NCBI GenBank assembly: GCA_005888095.1
Contig: VBKF01000090.1
Span: 60,414-124,413, forward strand
Reading direction: 5' to 3'
Length of the DNA: 64,000 nt
DNA from: Deltaproteobacteria bacterium
GTDB taxonomy: Bacteria; Desulfobacterota; Binatia; DP-6
Each line of letters starts with the position of its first letter. The first letter of the stretch is position 1. A program made the position numbers and the translations under genes. Positions 24,913-34,289 of the stretch are shown one piece after another. The notes under the pieces were generated by a model that did not search any database, had not been told where the DNA came from, and saw only the letters and a list, made by a program, of their open reading frames with translations.

Positions 24913-25886
24913 GGCGGCTCTCCCTCCTCGCCGCGCTCGCCCTCGGGACGACGGGCTGCTTCGTCGTCCTCGGGAACCCGCTCGGCGTCCTGCAGCGCGA
25001 GCGGCCGCTCGAGGAGACCACGGTCGAGGGCGAGGGCCGCGACAAGGTCCTGCTCGTCGACATCTCCAGCGTGATCACGGACCTCCCGACCCGGCACGCC
25101 TTCGGGCTGATCGAGGAGGAGTCGACGGTCGGCCGCGTCCAGTCCGAGCTCAAGAAGGCCGCCAAGGACGAGCGGGTGAAGGCCCTCGTGCTCCGCATCA
25201 ACAGCCCGGGGGGCGGCGTCACCGCGAGCGACGAGGTGTACGGCGAGCTCGTCGGTTTCAAGCGGGAGCACAAGGTCCCGGTGGTCGCGGCGCTCGGCGA
25301 CCTCGCCGCGTCCGGCGGCTACTACGTGGCCTGCGCGGCCGATCAGGTCGTGGCCCACCCGACGACGGTGACGGGGTCGATCGGCGTGATCCTCGTCAAC
25401 CTGAACCTCGAGGGGCTGCTCGGCAAGATCGGCGTGCGCAACGAGACCTTCAAGGCGGGCGAGCACAAGGATCTGCTTTCGCCGCTGCGCGGCGCCACCC
25501 CCGAGGAGCGGCGCATCGTGCAGTCGATCCTCGACAGCCTGCACGCGCGCTTCGTCGCGGTCGTGCGCGAGGCACGTCCGAAGCTCGACACCGGCCGGCT
25601 CGCCGAGCTGACCGACGGCCGCATCTTCGACGCCTCGCAGGCGCTCGCCGCGGGGCTCGTCGACCGGATCGGCGGCTTGCGCGACGCGATCGACGTCGCC
25701 AAGAGGTCGGCCGGGCTCGAGACCGCCCGCGTCGTCATGTACCGCCGCGCCGACGAGCGCCGCGAGAACATCTACTCCCGTGCCGGCAGCCCCGCGCAGG
25801 TGAACCTGCTCCCCGTCGACCTCGGCGCCCTCGGCGGGGGTGGGCCGCGGTTCATGTACCTCTGGGCCCCGGGGCTGGTCCAGTAG
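24909..25886 (+). CDS. sppA: Signal peptide peptidase SppA (S49), lipoprotein form
   Basis: 325 aa. The N-terminal signal ends in a lipobox (LGTTGC, Cys17), so it is probably a lipoprotein rather than a transmembrane protein. S49 core: [16 protein letters not shown], catalytic Ser135 in AASGGYYVA and Lys187 in GEHKDLLSP; the 52-residue spacing equals that of the Bacillus Ser/Lys dyad. Cleaves leftover signal peptides and membrane-associated peptides. Overlaps fumC by 4 bases (ATGA). Confidence 0.92.
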
Positions 25887-25907
25887 CCGCCGTCGCGCGG
25901 TAGTGTC

Positions 25908-26123
25908 CTAATTTCGAGGCCCGCCGAACCGGCGGTTCGTCGGATCCCCCTGCACCCTACGAGTCGTCGCTTCCCCCTTTTGCGGCGGCTCGCCAAGCAA
26001 TAACAGGGCGAACTGCCGTGCACCGCGCAGTCGCATCTCGATGGTTGCCCCCTCCAGCCCCTCACGGCGCAGGTGCGCCTCGAAATCGGAAAGGGACTGC
26101 TCCACGAAGTCGCGGAATGTCAT
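25908..26123 (-). CDS. Small hypothetical protein
   Basis: 71 aa from ATG 26123 with a strong ribosome site (GGGAGGGA, three bases upstream). The first 50 residues predict two amphipathic helices (FRDFVEQSLSDFEAHLRREGLEGATIEMRLRGARQFALLLLG), and the last 25 are polar and basic. The start overlaps the stop of the next small frame (ATGA), as in a coupled pair. No homologue recognised; it could be a small regulatory or antitoxin-like protein or the N-terminal remnant of a recombinase-like protein. Confidence 0.45.
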   Translation of the reverse strand: MTFRDFVEQSLSDFEAHLRREGLEGATIEMRLRGARQFALLLLGEPPQKGEATTRRVQGDPTNRRFGGPRN

Positions 26124-26281
26124 GCTTCCCTCCCCTCGGTCGATGCGTTTCGGCAACGATCGCCGCCCGCACGGCGTCCTGGGCGCTGTTGACCGCTCAC
26201 ATACTCGGAGCGGAGATGGGTCGCCTCCAGGCCGTGCAGGTCACGGATGGCTCGCTGGAGTCGGGGCACGTCGGCACTCAC
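26120..26281 (-). CDS. Possible small ORF coupled to the 71-aa gene
   Basis: 53 aa if read from GTG 26281. The first half (PRLQRAIRDLHGLEATHLRSEYV) looks like real protein; the second half is Arg/Gly-rich and less convincing, and a plausible continuation (NSAQDAVRAAIVAETHRPRGG) lies in another frame. It may therefore be a frameshifted remnant. Its stop overlaps the ATG of the next gene by 4 bases. Confidence 0.3.
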   Translation of the reverse strand: MSADVPRLQRAIRDLHGLEATHLRSEYVSGQQRPGRRAGGDRCRNASTEGREA

Positions 26282-26594
26282 GCCGCCATGTCTACCAGAT
26301 CGGCGACCGTCATGGGACTCGACGCCACGCGGGCCTCCACTGCGGGCGAGGACACTACCCGTCGCCCCGAATCGCTGGACGAATCGGCGAACTTCCGGTA
26401 GGCACGAATCGAGTATGAGTAGCGACGGCCAACGCCGTCCTGTCGAGCGGTAGCCGCCCCCGGCGCATTCTCGGATCATCCGCCGGCCCCGGGGCGGGAG
26501 GAGGTCCGAGCGTGGCGCACCCCACATTGTCGGCCAACCCATCCGTCCGCGGAGGCCCGCGGGTCGTTCGGACCCGCGCCCGAGGGCCCGCGTC

Positions 26595-27932
26595 ATGACG
26601 GCCGCGAGCGTCGTGCAGGCGCGCGAGCGGAGCGTCCTCGCCGCCGAGCTGCAGGAAGCCTGGCCGGTCCTCTCGGCCGAGGAGAGGCTCGAAGGCTTGC
26701 GGGTGCTCCCGCATGCCGAGGCGGAGGACTTCCTGCTCGCCCTCCCGGCGCGGGACCAGGCGGAGATCATCCTCCAGATGTCGCCCGGCGACCGGCGCTC
26801 CTGGATGCGGCTGCTGCCTCCGGACGACGCCGCCGACGTCATCCAGGAATCGCCCGAGGAGGAGCGCGAGGGGCTCCTCGCCGTGCTCGACGAGCCGACG
26901 CGCAAGGAGGTCGCCGCGCTGCTGGCCTACAAGGAGGACGAGGCGGGCGGGCTCATGAACCCGCGCTACGCGCGGCTGCGGCCCGACATGAGCGTCGACG
27001 AGGCGATCACCTACCTGCGCCGGCAGGCGCGCGAGCGCCTCGAGACGATCTACTACGTCTACGTGCTCGACACCGAGCAACGGCTCCTCGGCGTGATCAC
27101 GTTCCGCGAGCTCTTCGCCGCGGCCCCCGACAAGACCGTGCGCGACATCATGCACACCGACGTCGTCACGGCGCACGAGTCGATGGACCAGGAAGCCCTC
27201 TCGCGCCTCTTCGCCGAGCACAACTTCCTCGCCATCCCCGTGCTGGACGACGAGCGGCACGTGAAGGGCATCGTCACCGTGGACGACATCGTCGACGTCG
27301 TCCAGGAGGAGGCGACCGAGGACATCCAGAAGTTCGGCGGCATGGAGGCCCTCGACGCCCCCTATCTGGAGGCCGGCTTCTGGAGCATGGTCCGCAAGCG
27401 GGCGGGCTGGCTCTCGGCGCTCTTCATCGGCGAGATGCTGACGGCGACGGCCATGGGCCGCTTCGAGGGCGAGATCGCCCGCGCCGTCGTCCTGGCGCTC
27501 TTCGTGCCGCTCATCATCAGCAGCGGCGGCAACTCGGGCTCGCAGGCGTCCACGCTCGTCGTGCGCGCGCTCGCGCTCGGGCAGCTCCGGCTGCGCGACT
27601 GGTGGCGTGTCGTCCGCCGGGAGCTCAGCGCCGGCCTGGCGCTCGGCACCGTCCTGGCGGCGATCGGGTTCGGGCGCATCCTGCTCTGGCAAGGGCTGTT
27701 CAGCACGTATGGGGAGCACTACCTGCTGGTCGCGCTCACCGTCGCCACGAGCCTGGTCGGCGTCGTCACCTGGGGCACGCTCGCGGGCTCGATGCTCCCC
27801 CTCCTGCTCCGCCGCCTCGGCTTCGACCCGGCGAGCGCGTCCGCGCCGTTCGTGGCGACGCTCGTCGACGTGAGCGGCATCGTCATCTATTTCTCGGTGG
27901 CGAGCGTGATCCTCGGCGGGACTCTGTTGTAG
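26595..27932 (+). CDS. mgtE: Magnesium transporter MgtE
   Basis: 445 aa. N-terminal superhelical MgtE_N domain (residues 15-135, with EAEDFLLALPARDQAEIILQM and PDDAADVIQ), two CBS domains (about 140-265; TVRDIMHTDVV and HVKGIVTVDDIVDVV), a plug helix and a C-terminal bundle of five transmembrane helices with PLIISSGGNSGSQAS, the pore signature. A Mg2+-gated channel of the inner membrane. An 8-bp hairpin 16 bp upstream of the ATG might tune expression, but no Mg riboswitch was recognised. Confidence 0.95.
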   Translation: MTAASVVQARERSVLAAELQEAWPVLSAEERLEGLRVLPHAEAEDFLLALPARDQAEIILQMSPGDRRSWMRLLPPDDAADVIQESPEEEREGLLAVLDEPTRKEVAALLAYKEDEAGGLMNPRYARLRPDMSVDEAITYLRRQARERLETIYYVYVLDTEQRLLGVITFRELFAAAPDKTVRDIMHTDVVTAHESMDQEALSRLFAEHNFLAIPVLDDERHVKGIVTVDDIVDVVQEEATEDIQKFGGMEALDAPYLEAGFWSMVRKRAGWLSALFIGEMLTATAMGRFEGEIARAVVLALFVPLIISSGGNSGSQASTLVVRALALGQLRLRDWWRVVRRELSAGLALGTVLAAIGFGRILLWQGLFSTYGEHYLLVALTVATSLVGVVTWGTLAGSMLPLLLRRLGFDPASASAPFVATLVDVSGIVIYFSVASVILGGTLL

Positions 27933-27989
27933 GACTCCGTTCGACGACCGCCTTGCTGCGGTCCGAGCCGCCGACTACAAGCACGGATC

Positions 27990-28850
27990 GTGCGCCTCGG
28001 CCGTGTCATCGAGATCTGGCGCTACCCGGTGAAGTCGATGGGGGGAGAGCCGCTCCAGAGCTGCGCGCTCGGAACGTTCGGCATCCCGGGCGACCGCGGC
28101 TGGGCCGTGCGCGACGAGGCGGCGGGCGAGATCCGCGGCGCGAAGAAGCTGCCGGCGCTCCTCCTCCTCGGCGCCCGCTACCTCGAGGAGCCGGTCGCGG
28201 ACCGCATCCCGCCGGCGGAGATCACCTTCCCGGACGGCGGGAGGGTTCGCACCGACGCGCCCGAGGCTGCGGCGCGGCTGACGGAGCTCCTCGGCCGCCG
28301 CGTCACGCTCTGGCCGCTTCGGCCCCCCGACGACCGCGCGCACTACCGCCGCGGGCTGCCCGACCATCCCGACTTCGAGACCGAGCTGCGCGCCATCTTC
28401 GGCCGGCTCCCCGACGAACCGCTCCCCGACCTCGCGGTCTTCCCGCCGGAGCTCTTCGAGTACACCTCGCTCCCCGGCACCTACTTCGACGCCCTGCCGC
28501 TCCACCTCCTCACCACCGCGAGCCTGCACGCCCTCGCGCGACTGAACCCCGCATCGCGCTTCGACCGACGGCGCTTCCGGCCGAACTTCCTGATCGAGCC
28601 CGAGGACGGGACGGACGCGTTGGTGGAGAGCGGCTGGTGCGGCGAGACGCTGCGCGTGGGCGGCGCGACCGTGAAGGTCGAGATGGGGACCCCGCGCTGC
28701 TCCATGACGACGCAGCCGCAGGCAGACCTGCCGAAGGACCCCGGGGTGCTGCGGACCGTGGTGCGGCACGCGGACCAGAACCTCGGCGTGTATGCGAGCG
28801 TCGTCGGGCCGGGGCGGGTGGTCGTCGGCGACGCCGTCGAACGCGCCTGA
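27990..28850 (+). CDS. MOSC domain-containing protein
   Basis: 286 aa from GTG 27990. N-terminal MOSC beta-barrel (IWRYPVKSMGGEPLQSCALG with the conserved PVKS) and a C-terminal MOSC domain with the conserved cysteine in GTPRCSMTT. This is the mARC/YcbX-like architecture without a ferredoxin domain; such proteins bind molybdenum cofactor and reduce N-hydroxylated compounds, or move sulfur. Specific substrate unknown. Followed 40 bp later by the diiron-like unknown gene. Confidence 0.85.
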   Translation: MRLGRVIEIWRYPVKSMGGEPLQSCALGTFGIPGDRGWAVRDEAAGEIRGAKKLPALLLLGARYLEEPVADRIPPAEITFPDGGRVRTDAPEAAARLTELLGRRVTLWPLRPPDDRAHYRRGLPDHPDFETELRAIFGRLPDEPLPDLAVFPPELFEYTSLPGTYFDALPLHLLTTASLHALARLNPASRFDRRRFRPNFLIEPEDGTDALVESGWCGETLRVGGATVKVEMGTPRCSMTTQPQADLPKDPGVLRTVVRHADQNLGVYASVVGPGRVVVGDAVERA

Positions 28851-28890
28851 ACCCCTACCGTCAGCTCGACAGACCCGTCACACTCTCGCC

Positions 28891-29859
28891 ATGAAGTACG
28901 AATACAGCCACGACGAGATCCTGGCCGAGCACCCCTACGAGCGACCGCTCGTGCTGGACGGCATCCCCTGTCACGGGGGCTTCGTCGAGGGACGTTACGT
29001 CTCGCCCCGCACGCTCTGGCGGGCGCCGGCGATCGAGGCGTGGCAGGCGCGCCTTCCGGCGGGCGAGCTGGACGCCGTCCTCGGGCCGATCGGGGCAGCC
29101 GTCCCGCCGCACTTCCCGAGCGCGGCGCAGACGCGGTTGCTCGTGCGGCACGGCGTCACGGTTCCGCTGGTCCGCTTGCTCTCGCTCATCGCCATCGTCG
29201 AGGGGTTCGGTGGCGACGTCCTGCGGGTCGTCGCGCTGCCGCCGCTCGGCGCGCGCGTGCGCGATCCGGTCGACGGCACGGCGCTCGCGCACCTGGGCTC
29301 GCTCTTCGAGGCCCACGCGCGCGACGAGGCCGGGCACCGGCACATGTGGGAGCTCGCGCGCGACATCGCGCTCGACAGGCCGGTCGTGCCGAAGGACCTG
29401 GCACCGAGCGTGACCTCGCCGGCTGCGCCGCGTCTGTTTCCCGCCATCGCCGCCGACCTCGAAGCGCTCATCCTCCGCATGCTCGGCGTGCTCGTGATCG
29501 AGGTGTTCGCGGTCGCGGCGTTTCGCTGGGCGAAGGAGGTGCTCGGCGACCCGTCGCTGTTCCGCCGCCACGAGGAGGCGCGAACGTTGATCGGCTACAT
29601 CCAGCAGGACGAGACGCCGCACGTGGGATATCTCGCCACGGCGCTCGCGGAGCTCCGCTGCCGGAGCCTCGCCGGCGTGTCCGGCGGCACGGTGCCGGGC
29701 CGCGAGGTCATCGACCGGGCGCGGGACCTGATCGTCGGCTTCCAGGCCGGGCCGCGACACCGCGCGAACGTCGAGTTCCGCACCCAGGTGGTCGAGCGCT
29801 GCGTCGCGGATCACCCGCGGCGGGAGGTGCTGCTGGCGGAGTTCCGCGCACTCGGTTGA
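28891..29859 (+). CDS. Unknown protein with a ferritin-like diiron ligand set
   Basis: 322 aa. No named family was recognised, but six residues fit a four-helix diiron site in the right order: Glu104 (AIVEGFGG), Glu146 and His149 (DEAGH), Glu204 (VIEVFA), Glu241 and His244 (DETPH). Hydrophobic helices surround them (residues 90-117, 135-160, 190-215, 230-255). This suggests an oxidase or oxygenase or an iron-binding protein. The N-terminal 85 residues are outside the bundle. The reading frame ends abutting the convergent GST stop. Function is an inference from spacing only. Confidence 0.8.
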   Translation: MKYEYSHDEILAEHPYERPLVLDGIPCHGGFVEGRYVSPRTLWRAPAIEAWQARLPAGELDAVLGPIGAAVPPHFPSAAQTRLLVRHGVTVPLVRLLSLIAIVEGFGGDVLRVVALPPLGARVRDPVDGTALAHLGSLFEAHARDEAGHRHMWELARDIALDRPVVPKDLAPSVTSPAAPRLFPAIAADLEALILRMLGVLVIEVFAVAAFRWAKEVLGDPSLFRRHEEARTLIGYIQQDETPHVGYLATALAELRCRSLAGVSGGTVPGREVIDRARDLIVGFQAGPRHRANVEFRTQVVERCVADHPRREVLLAEFRALG

Positions 29860-30465
29860 TCAATCCCCCATCGCGCGCTGGAACGCCGGCCGGCTGGCGA
29901 GGCGCGCCAGGTAGGCCGCCGTCGCCGGCTGCTGGTCGCCGAGGAGCGACATCATCTGCGCCCACACGAGCGTCGAGCCGACCATGACGTCGGCCGCGGT
30001 GAGCTGGTCACCGAGGATGAACGTCCTCCCGAGGACGGCCTGCTCAATGACGCCGAGGACGGTCCCGAGCTGGGTGCGCGCCTCGGCGACGAGCGCCGGA
30101 ATGCGCTCGGCCTCGGGTTTCCGGATGGTGTGCAGGAAGATCGTGACCAGCGGCGGCTCGAGCCCCGACATCGCGTAGTGGATCCACTGGTAGTAGAGCC
30201 CCCGCGCCGGCGTGCCGACCGGAGGCGCGAGCCGTTTCTCCGGATGGCGGTCGGCGAGGTACTGGCAGATGGCCGCCGACTCGAAGAGCACGAGGTCCCC
30301 GTCGACCAGCGCGGGCACCGTCCCGTTGGGGTTGATCTTCAGGTAGGCGGGCGTCTTCGTGTCCGTGCCGAGCTGGAGGCGCACGAGCTCGTAGGGTGCG
30401 CCGATCTCCTCGAGCATCCAGCGTGGACGGACGGCGCGGCTCTGGGTCGAATAGTACAGCTTCAT
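29860..30465 (-). CDS. Glutathione S-transferase family protein
   Basis: 201 aa. N-terminal thioredoxin-like domain (MKLYYSTQSRAVRPRWMLEE, the cis-Pro motif NGTVPALVDGD and the glutathione-binding ESAAICQYLAD), followed by an all-helical C-terminal domain (LTAADVMVGSTLVWAQ). The first Ser-containing loop suggests a serine- or cysteine-independent bacterial beta/theta-like GST. Detoxification or dehalogenation role likely; substrate unknown. Adjacent, same strand, to the quinone oxidoreductase. Confidence 0.9.
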   Translation of the reverse strand: MKLYYSTQSRAVRPRWMLEEIGAPYELVRLQLGTDTKTPAYLKINPNGTVPALVDGDLVLFESAAICQYLADRHPEKRLAPPVGTPARGLYYQWIHYAMSGLEPPLVTIFLHTIRKPEAERIPALVAEARTQLGTVLGVIEQAVLGRTFILGDQLTAADVMVGSTLVWAQMMSLLGDQQPATAAYLARLASRPAFQRAMGD

Positions 30466-30516
30466 CGTGTCATCCCTCCTGGTGGTCGGGTGCTGTAGCA
30501 GAGTCGGCTGCCGGCG

Positions 30517-31491
30517 TCAGCCCGGGAGGAGGAGCACCTTGCCGGCGGTCGCGCGGCCCTCGAGCGCGCGGTGCGCGGCGGCCGCCTCGGCGAGCGGGAA
30601 GCGCGCGCCGATGCGCACCCGGAGGCGACCCGCCGCGACGGCGCCGAGCACGGCGCCCGCGCGCAGCTCCAACTCGGCCCGGTCGCGCGCGTAGTGGGCG
30701 AGCGAGGGCCGCGTGATGAAGAGCGAGCCGCCGAGGTTGAGCCGCTGGAGGTCGAAGGGCGGCACCGGGCCGCTCGACTGGCCGAAGAGGATGAGCAGCC
30801 CGCGCGGACGCAGCGCGGCGAGGCTCCCGTCGAAGGTGGTGGCGCCGACCGAGTCGTAGACCACGTCGACGCCGCGGCCGGCCGTGAGCCGCCGCACCTC
30901 GGCGGTGAAGTCGTGCTCGGTGTAGCGGACAACGTCGTCGGCCCCGGCCTCGCGCGCCAGCGCCTCCTTGTCGGCGGTCGAGCAGGTGCCGATGACCCGC
31001 GCCCCCGCCGCCTTCAGCATCTGCACGAGCAGCAGCCCCACGCCGCCCGCCGCGGCGTGCACGAGGGCGACGTCGCCGGGCCGCGTCTCGCGCGTCCCGT
31101 GCACCAGGTAGTGTGCCGTCATGCCCTGCAGCATCGAGGCGGCGGCCACCTCGAGCGGGACGGCATCGGGCACGCGCACCAGGCGATCGGCGGGCGCCAC
31201 CACGGCCTCGGCGTACGAGCCGGGCACCGACGCCCAGGCGACGCGATCGCCCGGCGCAAGTCCGGCGACGCCCTCGCCGACCGCCTCGACGACACCGGCA
31301 CCCTCGAGGCCGACGACGAAGGGTAGGGGCGCGGGGTAAAGGCCGGTCCGGAAGTAGACGTCGATGAAGTTGACGCCGGCGGCGTTGACGCGGACCCGGA
31401 CCGCACCCGCGCCGGGCACCCCGGGGTCGTGCCGCTCGAGGCTCAGGACCTCGGGACCGCCGCTGGCATGGATCACGACGGCGCGCGGCAT
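30517..31491 (-). CDS. Quinone oxidoreductase (zeta-crystallin type MDR)
   Basis: 324 aa from ATG 31491, preceded by GAGGAGGG. Medium-chain dehydrogenase/reductase fold: GroES-like N-terminal domain (VRVNAAGVNFIDVYFRTGLYP, GLEGAGVV), then the Rossmann domain with HAAAGGVGLLLVQ. Zinc-ligand cysteines are absent, as expected for NADPH:quinone reductases of the Qor type. Reduces quinones using NADPH. Divergent from the peroxiredoxin and co-directional with GST, which together suggests an electrophile/oxidative stress cluster. Confidence 0.9.
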   Translation of the reverse strand: MPRAVVIHASGGPEVLSLERHDPGVPGAGAVRVRVNAAGVNFIDVYFRTGLYPAPLPFVVGLEGAGVVEAVGEGVAGLAPGDRVAWASVPGSYAEAVVAPADRLVRVPDAVPLEVAAASMLQGMTAHYLVHGTRETRPGDVALVHAAAGGVGLLLVQMLKAAGARVIGTCSTADKEALAREAGADDVVRYTEHDFTAEVRRLTAGRGVDVVYDSVGATTFDGSLAALRPRGLLILFGQSSGPVPPFDLQRLNLGGSLFITRPSLAHYARDRAELELRAGAVLGAVAAGRLRVRIGARFPLAEAAAAHRALEGRATAGKVLLLPG

Positions 31492-31594
31492 GCGGCCCTC
31501 CTCGCACGGCCGTCGGTGGCTGTCCAGGCGGTCGGTGCGCCACGCGAGGGGCCCCCATGGACCCGCGCGCCGGGCTGTGGCAGGGGGTCCGCGC

Positions 31595-32086
31595 ATGGGT
31601 CTGCTCGACCTCTTCTGGGGTGCGACCGGCGTCCAGATCGGCGACCCCGCCCCGGACTTCGCGCTCGCCGACCGGGAGGGGCGCCTGGTCCGGCTGAGCG
31701 ACTACCGCGGCAAGCAGCCCGTGGTGGTCTACTTCTACCCGAAGGACGACACCCCCGGGTGCACCAAGGAGGCGTGCGCCTTTCGCGACGAGTACGAGGT
31801 GTTCAAGGAGGCCGGCGCCGAGGTCATCGGGGTGAGCTCCGATCCGGTCGAGTCGCACGTGAAATTCGCCTCCAAGTACCGGCTGCCCTTCGTGCTGCTG
31901 AGCGACCGGGACGCGGCGGTGCGGCGGCGGTACGGCGTGCCGCCGACGCTCGGCGTCCTTCCTGGACGGGTCACGTTCGTCATCGATCGCGAGGGCATCG
32001 TCCGTCACGTGTTCAACTCGCAGCTGCAGGCGACGCAGCACGTGAGGGAGGCGATGGCCGCGCTGCGCGCGCTGCCGCCCGCCTGA
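31595..32086 (+). CDS. Peroxiredoxin (PrxQ/Bcp type)
   Basis: 163 aa thiol peroxidase from ATG 31595. Peroxidatic Cys56 in the DDTPGCTKEACAFRD motif; Cys61, five residues later, is the usual resolving cysteine of PrxQ proteins. The thioredoxin fold is complete (VVVYFYPK, VIGVSSD, FVIDREGIVRHVF). Reduces hydrogen and alkyl peroxides with thioredoxin. Divergent from the quinone oxidoreductase with 103 bp between starts. Confidence 0.92.
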   Translation: MGLLDLFWGATGVQIGDPAPDFALADREGRLVRLSDYRGKQPVVVYFYPKDDTPGCTKEACAFRDEYEVFKEAGAEVIGVSSDPVESHVKFASKYRLPFVLLSDRDAAVRRRYGVPPTLGVLPGRVTFVIDREGIVRHVFNSQLQATQHVREAMAALRALPPA

Positions 32087-32296
32087 CCGCGAGCGCCCCG
32101 GTTGGCCGGGTCTCGGGGAAGGCCCGTGCCCGCTGCGGCGCTTCCAGGACGGTGCGCGAGTTCCAAGCCGCCGGTTGCCCGTGTCATCGAGGGCGGGCGC
32201 AGGGTCACGTCTCGGATTTGCCGGGCGTACCCATTTTGGGCGCAACCAATCGCGCCAACGAGTGATGCGAGCCGGCTTACAAATTCGCATACGCAC

Positions 32297-32341
32297 TTGA
32301 CACGGCTTCAGGACAGTTAGCTAAGTGATCGGCGCGAGGTG
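32297..32341 (+). promoter_or_regulatory. Possible promoter and ribosome site for two very small ORFs
   Basis: TTGACA at 32297-32302 with a poor -10 (TAGCTAAGT around 32318-32326). GAGGTG at 32336-32341 lies eight bases before ATG 32350. The pieces are in the right order but the -10 is weak. Confidence 0.3.
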
Positions 32342-32349
32342 CGGCACTG

Positions 32350-32430
32350 ATGGCTCGAAATTTCCTCGAGACGCTCGCCCGAAGGCCCGGCCTCGCGCCG
32401 CGCGCCGCACGGACGCCGATGTCCGCATGA
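32350..32430 (+). CDS. Possible 26-aa basic peptide
   Basis: Reads MARNFLETLARRPGLAPRAA and six more residues, arginine-rich, with a ribosome site (GAGGTG) eight bases upstream. Its TGA overlaps the ATG of the next small frame. Too short for codon statistics, so this may be chance. Confidence 0.25.
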   Translation: MARNFLETLARRPGLAPRAARTPMSA

Positions 32431-32504
32431 TGGGGCTTCTCGGCATCGTCCTGCTGGCGCTCCTCGCCATCCTGGTCACCTGGCTGAGTAGGCGGAGCCC
32501 GTGA
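32427..32504 (+). CDS. Possible 25-aa single-pass membrane peptide
   Basis: Encodes a peptide with a continuous hydrophobic stretch (LLGIVLLALLAILVTWL) followed by SRRSP, the layout of a single transmembrane helix with a basic cytoplasmic end, like small bacterial membrane regulators such as KdpF. ATG 32427 overlaps the stop of the preceding 26-aa frame (ATGA); a second ATG follows directly. No ribosome site of its own, so coupling would be needed. Confidence 0.35.
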   Translation: MMGLLGIVLLALLAILVTWLSRRSP

Positions 32505-32560
32505 GGGCGCATCGGAGCCTGCCGTCAGCAGTTGCTCGCGCGAGCGGACGGGCGCAGCCT

Positions 32561-33277
<717 letters not shown>

Positions 33278-33287
33278 GGAGGTGAGC

Positions 33288-34289
33288 ATGGCGTTCACGC
33301 AGCGGCACCTGCTCGGGCTGGAGGGCGTCTCGGCGGGGGAGATCACGAGCATCCTCGATACGGCCGCGTCCTTCAAGGAGATCTCGGAGCGCGACATCAA
33401 GAAGGTGCCCGCGCTCCGCGGCAAGACCGTCATCAATCTCTTCTACGAGTCGAGCACGCGGACCCGCACCTCGTTCGAGATCGCCGCTAAGCGGCTGTCG
33501 GCCGACACGGTGAACATCGCGGCCTCGACCTCGAGCGCCAGCAAGGGCGAGACGCTGGCCGACACGGCGCGGAACCTCGAGGCCATGCGCCCCGACGCGA
33601 TCGTGGTCCGCCATCCCGCCTCGGGGGCCTGCCACCTGCTCGCGCGACACGTCTCCTGCCCGATCCTGAACGCCGGCGACGGCTGCCACGAGCACCCGAC
33701 GCAGGCCCTCCTCGACCTGCTGACGATCCGCGAGCACCTCGGCCGCCTCGAGGGGCTCACGGTGGCGATCGTCGGCGACGTGCTGCACAGCCGCGTGGCG
33801 CGCTCGAACCTGCACGGCCTGAGGGCGCTCGGCGCCGCCGTGCGGCTGGTCGGGCCGCCGACGCTCGTCCCGCGCGCGCTCGCGGCGTTCGGCGCCGAGC
33901 TCCACACGGACCTCGCCGACGGCGTGCGCGACGCCGACGTCATCATGATGCTCCGTATCCAGCGCGAGCGGCAGGGGGCCAACTTCTTCCCCACGCTCGA
34001 CGAGTACGCGCAGTACTTCTGCCTCACCGAGGAGGCGGTCAGGCTCGCCAAGCCGCAGGTCATCATCCTGCATCCGGGGCCGCTCAACCGCGGCCTCGAG
34101 ATCGCGAGTGCGGTCGCCGACGGGCCGTACTCGGTCATCATGGACCAGGTGACCAACGGCGTCGCCGTGCGCATGGCGCTCCTCTACCTGCTGGTCGCGC
34201 GCAGCAAGGGCGAGGAGGCGGGCGAGGCGGCCGCGGAGGCGATCGGGGACGCGGAGCCCGTCCGCCGCCGGACGGGAGGACGGGCGTGA
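33288..34289 (+). CDS. pyrB: Aspartate carbamoyltransferase, catalytic subunit
   Basis: 333 aa from ATG 33288 (GAGGAGG five bases upstream; GTG 33282 is an alternative). Makes carbamoyl-aspartate from carbamoyl phosphate and aspartate. Motifs: [13 protein letters not shown] for carbamoyl phosphate, [16 protein letters not shown], and [11 protein letters not shown] for aspartate. No pyrI regulatory subunit is present. In such operons the enzyme often associates with the adjacent dihydroorotase. Overlaps pyrC by 4 bases. Confidence 0.96.
   Translation: MAFTQRHLLGLEGVSAGEITSILDTAASFKEISERDIKKVPALRGKTVINLFYESSTRTRTSFEIAAKRLSADTVNIAASTSSASKGETLADTARNLEAMRPDAIVVRHPASGACHLLARHVSCPILNAGDGCHEHPTQALLDLLTIREHLGRLEGLTVAIVGDVLHSRVARSNLHGLRALGAAVRLVGPPTLVPRALAAFGAELHTDLADGVRDADVIMMLRIQRERQGANFFPTLDEYAQYFCLTEEAVRLAKPQVIILHPGPLNRGLEIASAVADGPYSVIMDQVTNGVAVRMALLYLLVARSKGEEAGEAAAEAIGDAEPVRRRTGGRA

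Larger units (their letters stand above)
25887..26594. other. Intergenic region with only small uncertain ORFs
   Basis: About 700 bp between sppA and mgtE. On the minus strand it holds two small overlapping frames (25908-26123 and 26120-26281). Directly before mgtE there is an 8-bp hairpin CGCGGGTC/GACCCGCG at 26558-26578. The rest shows weak coding character in several frames and may be decayed DNA. Confidence 0.5.

Noticed and set aside
26450..26594. Magnesium riboswitch in front of mgtE
   Set aside because: Only one short hairpin is visible; no multi-helix M-box-like conserved core or terminator could be drawn.
32086..32350. Additional coding region just after the peroxiredoxin
   Set aside because: Open frames here have no ribosome sites and no recognisable motifs; left as leader or intergenic DNA.
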